A DNA stretch of 64,000 bases from Theocolax elegans. Taxonomy: Eukaryota; Arthropoda; Insecta; Hymenoptera; Cerocephalidae. Each line of letters starts with the position of its first letter. Position 1 is the first letter of the stretch. The DNA lies in the NCBI GenBank assembly GCA_026168455.1, contig CM047425.1, positions 45,952,362 through 46,016,361 on the forward strand. Reading direction: 5' to 3'. The notes beneath the pieces were generated by a model. That model saw only the letters and a program-made list of their open reading frames with translations, did no database searches and was not told where the DNA came from. The position numbers and the translations under genes are program-made. Of the stretch, positions 1-10,851 are shown in pieces.

Positions 1-542
1 ATTTTTATATGTATTAATCCGTAAATTATGTGTTGATTTACAAATCTTGTAATAATTTTTATCGTGTAATAATCTTGTAATTAGTTTATGTGTAATTTAA
101 TCTTGTGATAATTGTTAGTCGAATAAATTGGTCGTTGAGTGAACAAAATATCTTCGTGTTTATACTTCATTGTCTTATAACAAATACTCACCGTATCCTA
201 TTTCCCGTTGGTAATATATTGAAATAATTACGTCGTATTAACCGCCATTGTCCGCATAACGAAGTAATTCCTGGTACCGCGGAGAAGTTCGATGGAAATT
301 AAGTAATAATTCCTTGCAAAAATCGTACTCGTTACCATGAATAAGCATATTAACTCCCCCAATACCTCTTTTTCGTGTATTATAAAATTTAGTAACGTGG
401 CGGAATAACAATCACATTACATAATAAATATAAATACATAAATACAATTGTTTATACGTATATAACAATATTACATGTAAATAATAAATATGTAAATATA
501 TTATATATTAGTATAAAAATATAAATATTCAGTATATACATA
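1..542 (-). repeat. Dispersed repeat R, copy 1, distal part
   Basis: This segment is the reverse complement of 21100-21543, with scattered substitutions and small indels. Together with 1066-1340 it forms one copy of a repeat whose other copy lies at 20862-21543 in the opposite orientation. The best-matching stretch (about 120-420 here) reads on the minus strand as a broken frame containing LIHG and YDFCKELL. This weakly recalls a FLYWCH-type zinc finger of the kind linked to Mutator-like transposases, but the tryptophan/cysteine part is out of frame, so I do not claim it. The copy runs off the left edge of the window, and the pairwise match stops near base 85. Confidence 0.75.
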
Positions 543-1065
543 TTAAGGGGATGTCGGAGCTATAGCCTCCATCAAAAGCCGCTCGATCTCGCGGCTTCGA
601 ATGGCGCTGTAGTCAGGTGTCGATTTCTACGATAAACGTACTTAAAACATAAATTATAAATTTGACAACTACATAGAGCTGTTGAAAGATACTTTCCCCC
701 CTAGCTATGACTAAAATAAAGGTAATTGTAATACTACTCTTGGCAGCAAATGTTTATTTTTTTTAAGAAACGTGAAATACGTCTGGTATTCATTGAGTCT
801 ATATCTGCCGTAATGCTACATGCAACATTATTTCACATTTCTTTAAAAAAATAAACATTTGCTGCCAAGAGTAATATTACAATTACCTTAATTTTAGTTA
901 TAGCTAGGGGGGAAAGTATCTTTCAACAGCTCTATGTAGTTGTCAAATTTATAATTTATGTTTTAAGTACGTTTATCGTAGAAATCGACACCTGACTACA
1001 GCGCCATTCGAAGCCGCGAGATCGAGCGGCTTTTGATGGAGGCTATAGCTCCGACATCCCCTTAA
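543..1065. mobile_element. Foldback MITE with TTAA target duplication
   Basis: TTAA lies at 543-546 and again at 1062-1065. Between them are two inverted arms of about 230 bp each (547 to about 778 and about 830 to 1061), separated by about 50 bp. The outer ends read GGGGATGTCGGAGCTATAGC and its complement. TTAA duplication is the hallmark of piggyBac-type insertion, so this is a non-autonomous element with no coding capacity, presumably moved by a piggyBac-related transposase. The other copy of the surrounding repeat has no insert at the matching point (21094-21097), which confirms the boundaries. Arm sequence is well preserved, suggesting a fairly recent insertion or pressure to keep the fold. 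Confidence 0.9.
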
Positions 1066-1340
1066 TAATAGCTAGTGACAATTTTGTGTACCTTGAATAT
1101 AATGCGACACACATATTTAATTCATACAAGTGCGAAAAAATAAGAAAAAAAATCCAAAAATTATTACTGTAAGATAATTTTTACAACCTATATTTGATAC
1201 ATACCATAGAAAAAGTGTTCATAACATGATATTATCGTATAGGCCAAACAAAAAACAGATAATTGTGCGCTCTTGCAAAAATACTTGACAAATTAATATA
1301 ATTTCAGCAACCTCTTTAGTAAAAACTTACACATATTAAT
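1066..1340 (-). repeat. Dispersed repeat R, copy 1, proximal part
   Basis: This continues the copy split by the MITE at 543-1065. It is the reverse complement of about 20862-21093, with a roughly 30-bp length difference near 1285-1315. Past about 1340 the two copies stop matching. The stretch 1341-1440 holds nothing I recognise. Confidence 0.75.
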
Positions 1341-1440
1341 TAATTATTTACTGGGAACTAATACCTCACTATAACGCTCGTTGGATCGCATTCCGGTTTT
1401 GTTGATATAGAATAATGCGTAAAATTATTGTTCTACGCAA

Positions 1441-1441
1441 G

Positions 1442-1470
<29 letters not shown>
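1441..1470. repeat. (TA)n microsatellite
   Basis: About 15 uninterrupted TA units directly abut the left end of the foldback at 1471. A matching (TA)n lies at 3130-3150, immediately after its right end, so the foldback probably inserted within a TA tract or duplicated TA-rich target sequence. Confidence 0.9.
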
Positions 1471-1473
<3 letters not shown>

Positions 1474-3129
1474 GATGGTTCTCTGTGACATAGAAGATGA
1501 AAAAAATAAATATTGCTATAACTGTGGGAATATGTTTTAGAGGTATCCAGTAGTTCTCCTGAATTTTTTCAGATTTTTTCTGGGCCATTATATTAAGTTA
1601 CAGAGAGTCAAAGTTGACATTTTAGCACTTTTTTGCATTATATGCCAATTTTCATGAATTTTTAGCTCCCAGGGGATGCATTTTTCACTAAAAACATAAC
1701 TATGACTTTTTTTGTAAAATTTTCCGAACTTTTCATTAAAAATACTTTTAAAGACATAAATGTATGCTGTCACACTCTTGTAAGCCATTTAAACCTTAAA
1801 TAGTGAAAATCAGCAATTCTGCTCCGGACTCTGGTAACCTAATACTGTCTAAAAGATGTCTTTTTATAGTCAGAAACTGCCTAAAAATTTCCAGAGTGGG
1901 TCTAAATCATTAAGATCACTTATGGTCAAAATATCCGGGAAAAGTGCCCGAAATATTAATAGAAATGTATATTTGTTGCCTTATAACGATGAATCTATTA
2001 GCATGATCATTGCCAAAAAATTTGTGCACTTACCTTGGAGTGGTAGAAAAGTATCTTCACTTGTTTCAGTATCCATCTAATCCCCTGTAAGCTGCTAAAA
2101 ATACAAATATTATTATACAAATGTAAAAAATTAATTTTTAAATATTTATAATGCTGAATTTTTAGTTTTTCATCCCTTACAAGAATTATAATACTAATCT
2201 GAAGGATTACTATAAATATATAAACATCATTATTACAATAACTGAATATACGTATTTAATACAAAGGATATATAAATAAATCGGATATATAATTATAATG
2301 AATAATATGATAACGTGACAGTGACAAGTTTGTGAAATCTAAACAATGTATTGCTGAATAATAATAATAATAATGTTGATACTTTTATAGTAATCCTTCA
2401 GATTAGTATTATACTTCTTGTAAGGGATGTAAAACTAAAAATCCAGCATTATAAATGTTTAAAAATTAATTTTTTACATTTGTATAATAATATTTGTATT
2501 TTTAACAGCTTACAGGGGATTAGATGGATACTGAAACAAGTGAAGATACTTTTCTACCATTCGAAGGTAAGTGCACAAATTTTTTTGCAATGATCATGCT
2601 AATAGATTCATCGTTATAAGGCAACAAATATACATTTCTATTAATATTTCGGGCACTTTTCCCGGATATTTTGACCATAAGTGATCTTAATGATTTAGAC
2701 CCACTCTGGAAATTTTTAGGCAGTTTCTGACTATAAAAAGACATCTTTTAGAACAGTATTAGGTTACCAGAGTCCGGAGCAGAATTGCCGATTTTCACTA
2801 TTTAAGGTTTAAATGGCTTACAAGAGTGTGACAGCATAAATTTATGTCTTTAAAAGTATTTTTAGTGAAAAGTTCGGAAAATTTTACACAAAAAGTCAGA
2901 GTTATGTTTTTAGTGAAAAATGCATCCCCTGGGAGCTAAAAATTCATGAAAATGGGCATATAATGCAAAAAAGTGCTAAAATGTCAGCTTTGACTCTCTG
3001 TAACTTAAAATAATGGCCCAGAAAAAATCTGAAAAAATTCAGGAGAACTACTGGATACCTCTAAAACGTATTCCCACAGCTATAGCAATATTTATTCTTT
3101 TCATCTTCGATGTCACAGAGAACCACCCA
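1471..3129. mobile_element. Large foldback element, 745-bp inverted arms
   Basis: The two arms (1471-2215 and 2385-3129) are inverted copies, centred on about 2300 with a 169-bp spacer (2216-2384). The outer ends read GTGGATGGTTCTCTGTGACA on the left and its near complement on the right, each next to a TA tract. Arms differ by scattered substitutions. Each arm carries the same outward-pointing candidate exon (2520-2562 plus; mirror copy on minus near 2039-2080). No transposase is visible. It could be an inverted duplication of the 5' end of an autonomous DNA transposon, leaving promoter and first exon in each arm. I cannot assign a superfamily. Confidence 0.8.
2508..2563 (+). other. Candidate first exon inside right foldback arm
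   Basis: A pyrimidine-rich stretch ending in AG precedes an ATG at 2523. The frame starting there reads MDTETSEDTFLPFEG and meets a consensus donor, GGTAAGT, at about 2565. The left arm has the same ATG, frame and donor in mirror orientation, with two residues changed near the donor. This suggests the coding start of an ancestral transposon gene caught in both arms. The exon is too short to identify a protein family. Confidence 0.4.
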
Positions 3130-3317
3130 TATATATATATATATATATATAAATTGATCAATCGTTACTTATGCCGACAAATTCTTACGAGAAATGGGAA
3201 TTGTGCTTACTTTGGGGTAATTATGCCGACGTCAGCATAATTCCACCGAAAATTCAACCATGTATCCGTACTTATGCCGACACACAAAAAATCGGAAAAT
3301 TATCTTTGTGAGCCCCG

Positions 3318-3437
3318 CTTTGACGTTATAATATTAATGAAGGATTGAAGCTATAACGTCTTTCGAGGTGCCGGAGGCCTCCGGCACCTCGAATCAGGTT
3401 ATAACTTGAATCCTTCATTAATACTATAAGGTCAAAG
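3318..3437. repeat. 120-bp hairpin / tiny foldback MITE
   Basis: The sequence folds on an axis at 3377/3378. The central 26 bases, built on GAGGTGCCGG and its complement, are perfectly self-complementary. The outer stem CTTTGACGTTAT (3318-3329) pairs with 3426-3437 with one mismatch. The middle of the stem has small bulges. It has no coding capacity and resembles a hairpin-type MITE, but no convincing target duplication was found. Confidence 0.7.
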
Positions 3438-3827
3438 TGTGCTTTTTTACCCGTGAGGGGTATTTAGGTATTTGGGTTATTGGATATTTGGGTTATTGGT
3501 TTTTTATGCATTATTCTATCAATTAATATTCTCCCCCTTATATCTGAGTCGTTACATATGTTTTATAACCTCAAAACACCAAGATAACACGTAGTGTCAC
3601 CGTAAGTACCGATACTGGTGTTTACATATATATTTGTACGTATGTATACTTATACAAACAGTATAGGTTATCAATCTCTATTATTTAAAAAAAATAACCA
3701 TCCCTCAGGTTATCCGACTAAATCGGGCCAAATTTGCTTTTAGTTTATTAAATAATTTATTTTTGCATTTAGTTTATTAATAATTAAATAATACATTACG
3801 TGCTCTATCGCCATAATACGAAAGATA
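3438..3827. other. AT-rich spacer
   Basis: No gene is visible. The only structure is a 15-bp unit (TATTTGGGTTATTGG) present twice in tandem near 3470-3502. Confidence 0.6.
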
Positions 3828-4035
3828 ATCCCTACGCCGACTAAAGCACAGCAGCTCGATCATCTATATCGGAACATGCTGCCACAGCTTCAACGGCTGT
3901 TCAAGAGAGCGGAAGTGAGCACAATTAAACAGATGCTGGACCTCGCCACGGAAGCGAAGCAGACGATAGAAGGAGAGAAAGTCTATCGTCCACCACCTAC
4001 GGAGGAAGGGTCTCTGCTTCCGGAAATGGCTCAAG
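3828..4035 (+). pseudogene. Ty3/gypsy gag fragment
   Basis: A plus-strand frame of about 69 codons aligns with the gag of the gypsy element at 57116-59005. Both carry a NMLP-L-L-KR segment followed by a conserved block ending SLLPEMA. It corresponds to the C-terminal capsid region just before the zinc-knuckle part. The residues differ at about half the positions, so it is a related family, not a recent copy of element B. Nothing of the rest of gag or of pol is present on either side. It is a small scrap, probably left by deletion or template switching. Confidence 0.75.
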
Positions 4036-4289
4036 TTCAAGTTATATTTATTATTTATAAATATGTAATTCCTCGTCAATTGACGTTAAAAATTCTTAAA
4101 TAATAATAATTTAGTCGATATTTATTGTAATTTTTTTTATTATATTTATCACTTAGGTATTTAATTTTTGAGTTTAATAAAATTCAAGTTTTCGAGCGAT
4201 ATTTATCAAAAATTATGTCTGTAGCAAGTGATAACCATTTGTAGATAATTAGCTTACGCTTTAAAAATTATATTTAAAGAAGAAAAGAA

Positions 4290-5335
4290 CTATTACAATT
4301 TAGCTCGCAATTTGAGTGGGTTAATAATGTCATTGTAAAATTGGCTTACGTTTTTTATTTCATCTTTATCATTAATCGCAATTTTTGCCAATTTATTGTG
4401 GGTAATTTCTGATATAAGTATTTTTCCCCAAATGTTTTCTCGATCTATGTCTACATTCTTAAAATTAAAAGTATAATCATATTTTGTTATGTGATCATTA
4501 ATAACATACAGAACCCCTGACTTTTTACTATTATTGATGTTCTTTTATTCCACATTGTAGTTATCTTTTCGTCTCACCTACGTATGTCGCGTCACAATTG
4601 TTACATTTAATTTTATATACAACGTTTGTTTCACTAAGTTTATCAGTTTTTTCCTTGCCTCTCACAACAACATTACCCAAGTCATTTGGAGAACGCCAAC
4701 GGAAAGCATTTGAAGTATATCTATATACATTCAAAATTTGTATATATAGATATACTTGCAGTGTTAAAAATGAAACTTTTTCGGTTAATTTTGGCTTTTC
4801 CTTTCATTTCCCGAAAATAATTTTTTTTGCAAATGAAATATCGCTAGTAAAAGTAAAAGATAAGGCATGATTTATACGTCTTGGAACGTCTTTATACTTA
4901 TTGGCGGACTCCAGGGAACCACTTTAATATCCTTCTGTTTCATATTCTTGTTCTAAATCAGTAATCACTAAATCTGGAAATGTTGGGTTTATTGGACTCC
5001 CCATAGGAGATCTAAAATTCGTCGGTAGTATTTCTTATCCCGAGAAAAATAAGTATTGCGTAGTAAATATTGTATGCCTTCAATTAAGTCATTTAATGGT
5101 ATATCGTATACCTTCCTCATAAGGTAATATCTTTTTTCTATGTATACTATTAAGTACTAAGTTTTCAGGTACATTGCTGAATAAAGACACTACATCTAAT
5201 GAAATTAAAATATAATTTTCAGGAATTTTACAGTTGCTAATGTTATTAAATAAATCGGTACAATTTTTAACATAAGATTTAAGTTTTTTTATGCATTTTG
5301 AAAGCATTTTGTCTATTATTTAAGCTAACACATAT
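4290..5335 (-). pseudogene. Penelope-like element remnant (RT and GIY-YIG)
   Basis: Reading the minus strand from about 5307, the first open frame (5089-5307) contains ISLDVVSLFSNVPENLV, the Penelope RT palm motif with the first catalytic Asp. Next, near 4935-5015, comes SPMGSPINPTFPDLV, the conserved PMGSP motif. Near 4560-4620 is the start of a GIY-YIG endonuclease, VVYKIKCNNC followed by ATYVGETKR. The frames between are broken by stops and shifts. N-terminal RT and the YxDD region are missing or unreadable. The element is a dead, partial copy of the retroelement class whose RT pairs with a C-terminal GIY-YIG nuclease. Confidence 0.8.
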
Positions 5336-5454
5336 GTCGGGCTACCAATACAAGAAACAATAGGTCTGACAAGAGTTATGAAACTTGGGAGAGAGGTAGA
5401 ATTTTGGAACATATTTGATACGTATCTTTTTTTATCTGCGGAAATTCATATTTA

Positions 5455-5955
5455 GAGGGTGAAAACCACCCTTAAAGTTTACCCCCTAAACCCGTTTTTT
5501 TAATGTCTCAAGGTTGAATCAACAGTTTTTACAAAATTCGACGTCTGCTTATTTCTTCTGAAAAGTCAAGTATTTGGGTAAAATTTAGGAGCCCGAACGC
5601 TAATGTGTAAGCATGTCTAGGGGGCAAACCACCTTTAAAACTCACCCGCGAAACATATTTTTTTAATATCTCATGATTTTATCAGATTCTTTAGGATCAA
5701 ATCTATGCCTGTTTTTTTCTTATAAAATAGTAAGTATTTAGGTACAGTGTAGGCATCTAAATTTATCAAAGTAATGAGAACCACCCTTAAACTCACCCCG
5801 TAAAACAGATTTTTTTAATATCTCGAGATTTGATCGGATTGTTTAGGACAAAATTTATGCCTGTTTTTTTTTCTCATAAAAGAATAAGTATTCAGTCATA
5901 GTTTCGGGACCCAAATATATCAAAGGGGTGAGAACCACCCTTAAATATATTGTTT
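5455..5955. repeat. Tandem array, about 155-160-bp unit, four copies
   Basis: A motif like GAGAACCACCCTTAAACTCA recurs at about 5461, 5622, 5776 and 5930. Each is followed at a constant distance by a T-rich stretch and ATATCTC. The units are diverged but collinear, so this is an old minisatellite-like or satellite-derived array. No coding frame. Confidence 0.75.
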
Positions 5956-6147
5956 TTTAAATCCATTCGTTAATGTAAAAATTAGTTATTTTCCTGTTAA
6001 AAAATTGGAATATATTTTAGAACATAATTATTACATGTACAATGATATCGCACCACAAAAGATCGTTTGTGCTTAATGATATCCGTGTAGATAATGATAA
6101 GCTAAAAAAATATTGATAAGGTAATACGAAACATTTATGAAGTAAAC

Positions 6148-6595
6148 GAGATATTTTTTTTTTGTTATTTAACGTCGCTCTATTTATGCTGCCAGAGCTA
6201 ATCAGCGACGGAGGTGAAGGGTGTGTCTGTAAACAAAGCACATGTAGTTGAAACAGTGGTGCTTGTGTCCATCGGAAGATATCATTGGTCACTGTAATTA
6301 GTCTAATAATTACAGTTTCCTGTCCTCCCGATGGAACCACCGCGATCCTCTTTACATCTTCGCGTCCCTAACGTTCCCTATAGTTCAGATGCCCGTGCCT
6401 CTCAGGCACTGACAAATGCACGAAACGCACGCGCATCTGAACTGGCGTCACATTATAGTGACACGCCGAGCCACTGAGTCGCGGCGTTCGAAAAATGCAC
6501 ATGAAAAAATTTTCAGAGGTACACGTCTGGGATCGAACCTACGACCCTCGGTGTGAGAGTCGGGAGCTCTACCCATGAGCCACTGCGGCAATAAA
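6148..6595 (-). mobile_element. tRNA-derived SINE (minus strand)
   Basis: On the minus strand the 5' end (6595-6520) is tRNA-like: an A-box-like TGGCTCATGGGTAGAG, an anticodon-loop region around CTCACAC that resembles tRNA-Val, and a B box GGTTCGATCCC near 6529-6539. The body follows, with a GTTCAGATGC / GCATCTGAAC inverted repeat. The 3' end (about 6275-6150) matches the tail of the SINEs at 9195-9400 and 36292-36461, including GCTGATTAGC and GAGCGACGTTAAA, then an A-rich end. It may be one 450-bp SINE or two fused ones. Pol III promoter boxes are internal. Confidence 0.75.
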
Positions 6596-6814
6596 CATGA
6601 TATATTTTTGTTCGAGTATAATATGTTTTCGTTGATTCTCTATATTGGTCTGAACGAAACCTGGAAATAAATAAAGAAGTTCTTAAAAAATATTAAATAA
6701 CAAGTTTAATTTCAAAAAATAGGAGCATTGTTGAGGAGTAAGTAAAATAATAATTTTAATAATATAGAATATATTGATAAAAATATTTATATTAATTAAT
6801 TTTGTTATTAAGTT

Positions 6815-8099
6815 TGTAACGGGCCTAATATCAAGTCGAAACACAAAAATACATTTATTTTTTGCCTAACCCGAAATAAATGTATTAGGTGGAAGAATCT
6901 GGGGTAGCTAAAGAATTAAACAAATAATTCTTTCTCATCCCAGTTTAACCTCCAAATTAAATAAATTTGATAAATTAGGATAATGAATTAATGATTACAA
7001 AGTTTTGGGAAAACATGGAATTAATCAAATAATTCCAGATTATCCAATTTTACTTTGTATTATGGGTTTTAGGAATGCGAGATAACTTGGGAAGAATTGA
7101 AATTAATCCAATAATTCCATATCATCCAAGTTATTTCTTTGGTTATGGAAAGTGAAAGAACTTTGGGAAGACATTAAATCAAACAAATGATTTCATATCA
7201 TCCAAAGTTAGCTTCCTTTTATGACACGGTTATGTGGTATTTGGTAAGGTAAAATGAGCAAATCGCTAGAGACATTTAAATTTTAAAATATATTATAATA
7301 GACAAACGCGGTCCGACCTGTTAGGTCGCCCCCGAACTCTAGGCGAATGCTGCCTTCGGCAGCGATACATCTCGTTATATACGATTAGTTAGGTATAAGG
7401 GATTGACTTCCCACTTTTTCCACTTTTTCACCTGGATCCTTGTAACTTGGTTACCCTTTCTCCTTCCTTCTCATATATACATATGTGATCATGTGTTTGT
7501 ATTTTTCTTAAGGTCGTCTACCTTAGTCTTTCTGTATATTTCTGCCTTGGTTCTTTCGCTAAATTTATTAAAACGTCTTTTCTTATATTCTATTTTACAT
7601 TTATTATATTATTAACAATTATAATAATATTATTATATAACAATTATTTACACTCTCTTGCCTTTGTTTGATAGATTTTATTTATTCTGAATTAATTATG
7701 TAATTATCTCCTTTTACTTAATAATTTTAATATCTATAATTTGTTTTATTATTTAATCCTTTTGTACATATTTTAAATATAATGTAAAATTTAACTATAA
7801 TCATTATATATTTTTATAAACCTTATAAATTATTAACTTAACTATTTCTTATCGTATTGACTCCATATTTTTGGTAAAAGTAGCAAAAAACATAAAAATT
7901 TCAATAAAATTATAAATTGTATCAATTTTGATTATTTAATTATTTAAATAAATTAATTTAAATAATTAAAAAAAAAACTACTTAGAGTTGAATTTGAACC
8001 CCGATCTCTCGGACCGAACGCTAACGCTCTACCGCTTGAGCCATTGTTCAATGCGACTGGATACTGACTATATGTCTACATATAGTCAGGCCCGTCACA
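6815..8099 (-). mobile_element. Solo LTR of gypsy family A
   Basis: On the minus strand it starts TGTGACGGGCC and ends GGCCCGTTACA. The 4-bp AGTT flanks it on both sides (6811-6814 and 8100-8103). The body is the reverse complement of the LTR at 46233-47393, with indels (1285 versus 1161 bp). No internal sequence remains, so it is a recombination-derived solo LTR. It carries the same tRNA-like segment near its start as the other copy. Plus-strand frames inside it are chance. Confidence 0.9.
7986..8065 (-). other. tRNA-like segment inside the LTR
   Basis: The minus strand has an A-box-like TGGCTCAAGCGGTAGAGCG and, 22 bases on, a B-box-like GGGGTTCAAATTC. Spacing fits a tRNA D-arm and T-arm, but no clean cloverleaf or acceptor stem closes around it. 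It is shared with LTR A at 46283-46350, so it belongs to the LTR family or entered it before both copies were made. Confidence 0.55.
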
Positions 8100-8103
8100 A
8101 GTT

Positions 8104-9182
8104 AAATAATTCCTTATTTATTCATTCTTTTATTATAAAAAAATTTGCACATACATAAGTTTATCACATATCTATTTAATAATAATCATTTGAATTTACT
8201 AAGACATCATTTTCATTAATTAATAAATACTATCAACTATATTTATTGTTAAAACTGCTTTATATTTTATATTATATAATTTATTTTATATTATATATTA
8301 TATAACTTATATTTTATATAATTATATAAAATTATATAATTTATTGTTATATAAACTTCTTTTCCCTATTGAAAATCCAGAAGTTTGTATAAATCCGGAA
8401 TATCCTATGTAAAACCCTTCGTAAATCTATGAAAATTTTCTCAATCCTATTGCGAATCATGATTTTTTTCCTGTGTAATTCTAAAAAAATCCTAAAATTT
8501 TTCCTCAGGAATTAAATCCTTAAAAGAGTGAGCGGCTAGTCAGGATATGTTTTCATTTTTTTTATTGATTTAATAATTACACAGGACCACAAATAAAAAA
8601 ATTACTTAAACCCTGTAAGCTGTAGTCTATGTATTTTTAGCCGCTAAATCCAAATCCGTTAAGCATATAACCCCACTCTGGTGGAAATAATTTTTGTTCA
8701 AAAGCGTACAAAAACATTTAAAACTGTTTCGAAGTGTTTAAAAACCATCCATTTCGACATCCATTTGAACAAACACATATGAACGTTTTTTTTTAACAGA
8801 TATAAACCTTAATATCTTTTTTAAATATATAGTGAAATTGAAACGTTTTAGAATATTTTTACACATAAATAAACATTTTGAAACAACATAAACAGTTTTA
8901 AACAAAAACAAATAGTTCTAAACAAAAAATTCTGACGTGCTGGGGCTATATGTTCAACAGATTTGGATTTAACGTTCAAAAATACATAGAGTACAGTTTA
9001 CAGTGTTTAAGTATTTTTTCTTTGGATGTATGGTCCTGTGTTATCTATGCATGCGTGTGTATGTGTATGCTCATCTGTCACATAATATTTTTAATTATAA
9101 TATTTTTGTTTCAGGTAAAGATAATCCTTACTTCCAAATAAATATCAATTACAAAATAAATAATCTTTGTTGAAATTTAATT
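8104..9182. other. AT-rich unassigned stretch
   Basis: No gene or element is recognised. It holds low-complexity ATTATAT sequence around 8260-8345 and short open frames without family features. The last part (about 9100-9194) is probably the left side of the pogo-like relic, since it continues seamlessly across the SINE target duplication. Confidence 0.5.
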
Positions 9183-9194
9183 AAAATGGCTATC

Positions 9195-9400
9195 TGAGGC
9201 CTGCGATGGCTCGGTCGATAGGGCCTTGGGCTCGTAATCTGGAGGTCCCAGGTTCGATTCCCGGCCCCGGCCGATTGATACAAGTACCACTGGGGAATGT
9301 ATTTTCAACAAGTGCTTTCTTAACAAAGACATCGTATGACCTCCGTCGCTGATTAGCACCGATTTGGGAGCATAAAAAGAGCGACCTTAAAATAATAAAA
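9195..9400 (+). mobile_element. tRNA-derived SINE with 12-bp target duplication
   Basis: AAAATGGCTATC occurs at 9183-9194 and 9401-9412, an exact 12-bp target duplication. The head is tRNA-like: A box about 9203-9219 (GCGATGGCTCGGTCGATAGG), B box GGTTCGATTCC at 9251-9261. It is followed by a short body and a tail with GCTGATTAGCACC, GAGCGACC and A-rich sequence. This copy is complete, while the one at 36292 lacks the middle of the tRNA head. Retroposition by LINE machinery is the known route for such elements. Confidence 0.9.
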
Positions 9401-9412
9401 AAAATGGCTATC

Positions 9413-9592
9413 AATCCAGTGGTTATATTAGCATCACTGTCTATAACGTTCAATTCTCGCAACGATAAAATTAAAGAATCAGAGGCTTATTCTGAGGAAT
9501 TAGCGTTTTATAGGGTTTTAGAAGGTATAATAGAAAATATAACGTGCATGCAGAAGATGAATATACTTTACGTTTTGAATAAGACTATAGTG
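9413..9592 (+). pseudogene. Left part of pogo/Tigger-like transposase relic
   Basis: This is the stretch between the SINE and the solo LTR. Removing both insertions joins it to 10852 onward. It is open from 9404 to the LTR edge and ends in an acidic segment that leads into the transposase N-terminus beyond the LTR. Family identity is inferred only from that continuity. Confidence 0.45.
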
Positions 9593-10851
9593 TGTAACGG
9601 TCACGCTGGGGATTAGGGTGTGGCGTCAAAGGCGAAATAAACAGTTGAAATATATAAAATAATAGTAATTTATTATAATATTAAAATAAGGTTTGGGCGC
9701 CAGCCGCGTACTATCGCGGCGAATTTATGCGGTTAAGCTCGGGTGGCGTGCGAGCTGCTGCTACCTGCTGCGCGAGGGGAGGGGAGGGGAAAAAAGGGAA
9801 GCACACTTACGCGTTGGAGGAACTACGATTACCCAGTGCAGGCGTGCACCCACCTTAACAACGTGGAGATCGTCTCCTCGGATTTTGCTGCACTCGGTTG
9901 ATTGCTCTCGCACTCGTGCACACACACACACTCCAAATCTATCTATTATAATCACGGTTTGCCGGTGTAGCCTCGATGGCGTCCCGATGAGCTCTCTCGA
10001 GCTCGGGCTCATTCGCAGCTTCGTTGCTCGGGCCCGACGTGCGCGCGCAGCTTCTCGCGTCGAGTCGCCCGTCGGCCGCCGTCGTCTCGCGCGCCTCGTG
10101 TAGTGAGTGCTCGCGGCCATGTTTATCAAGGCGGACGATATTGTCGGGGCTGCTGCTTCCCACGGAGAGGTCGGTGTTCCCGGTGATGCTATAAATCAGG
10201 TAAGCCTTTATGATCGTTCCGTGATGTCAATTTATCGGCTAATGAGTCCACTCTGTTACAGGTGCAGACGGGACGGCCGATCCTCGAGTCTTCTCTCTCA
10301 CTCGCTCTCACGGTGGCTGCTCAGCTGGTACGCGTCGGCTCAGTGACTGCTGCTCTTCTTCGATGCTGCGTTGCTGCGGGGATTCTGGCTGCTTCCTAGG
10401 TAAATATCTATCTCCCGAGGGAGTGCTGCGTATTATATACTAATTATTAATTGAGAGTTATGGTAATGTTATGATTACCATAACCTCACTTCTAATCCTC
10501 TCCTAGCATGTAGCTGTCAGTTACTGTGTGCAACTACATGCTTCCTTGTCTCCTTCTAATTGGATTATTATTCATTATTTAACTGTTTTACAGGTTCCTG
10601 GATATCTTGTTGCTGCTTGTGCTGCTCCATCTGTCACCTTGGGCCATCGTAGGCTGCCTCCTCCTGGAAGTTGTATCGCCTCTCCTGACATGCTGCTTCC
10701 ATGTGCTACGTGGAGGGAACTGAGAGAAGTATTGGGGATTTGGGGAGCTTTGGTTAGGCTAGGTAGGCTTAGAGATGTGAGGGTAGGTAGGCTAGTATGT
10801 ATTGGGACTCGCTCGCTTACTATTTTGACAGGTATTACATACCTTGTCACA
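9593..10851. mobile_element. GC-rich solo LTR, TGTAACGG type
   Basis: It starts TGTAACGGTCACG and ends ACCTTGTCACA. AGTG is duplicated at 9589-9592 and 10852-10855. The 1259-bp interior is much more GC-rich than its surroundings and has no LTR-element coding sequence. Open frames on both strands here have no family features and reflect GC-rich composition. The ends resemble those of the LTRs at 28279, 29908 and 49285, which suggests a shared gypsy lineage. Orientation cannot be fixed without PBS or PPT. A TTGGGCGCCAGC near 9696 resembles a reversed PBS but sits inside the LTR. Confidence 0.85.

Noticed and set aside
6510..6595. tRNA gene candidate on the minus strand
   Set aside because: Pol III boxes are good but the acceptor and anticodon stems do not close properly, and the sequence continues into a SINE body and tail.
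7986..8065. tRNA gene candidate in the LTR
   Set aside because: No closed acceptor stem, and the same segment lies in the other LTR copy.
9690..9705. Reverse-complement primer-binding site TTGGGCGCCAGC implying an internal LTR boundary
   Set aside because: It lies about 100 bp inside an LTR already bounded by a perfect target duplication, and no TGT...ACA end adjoins it.
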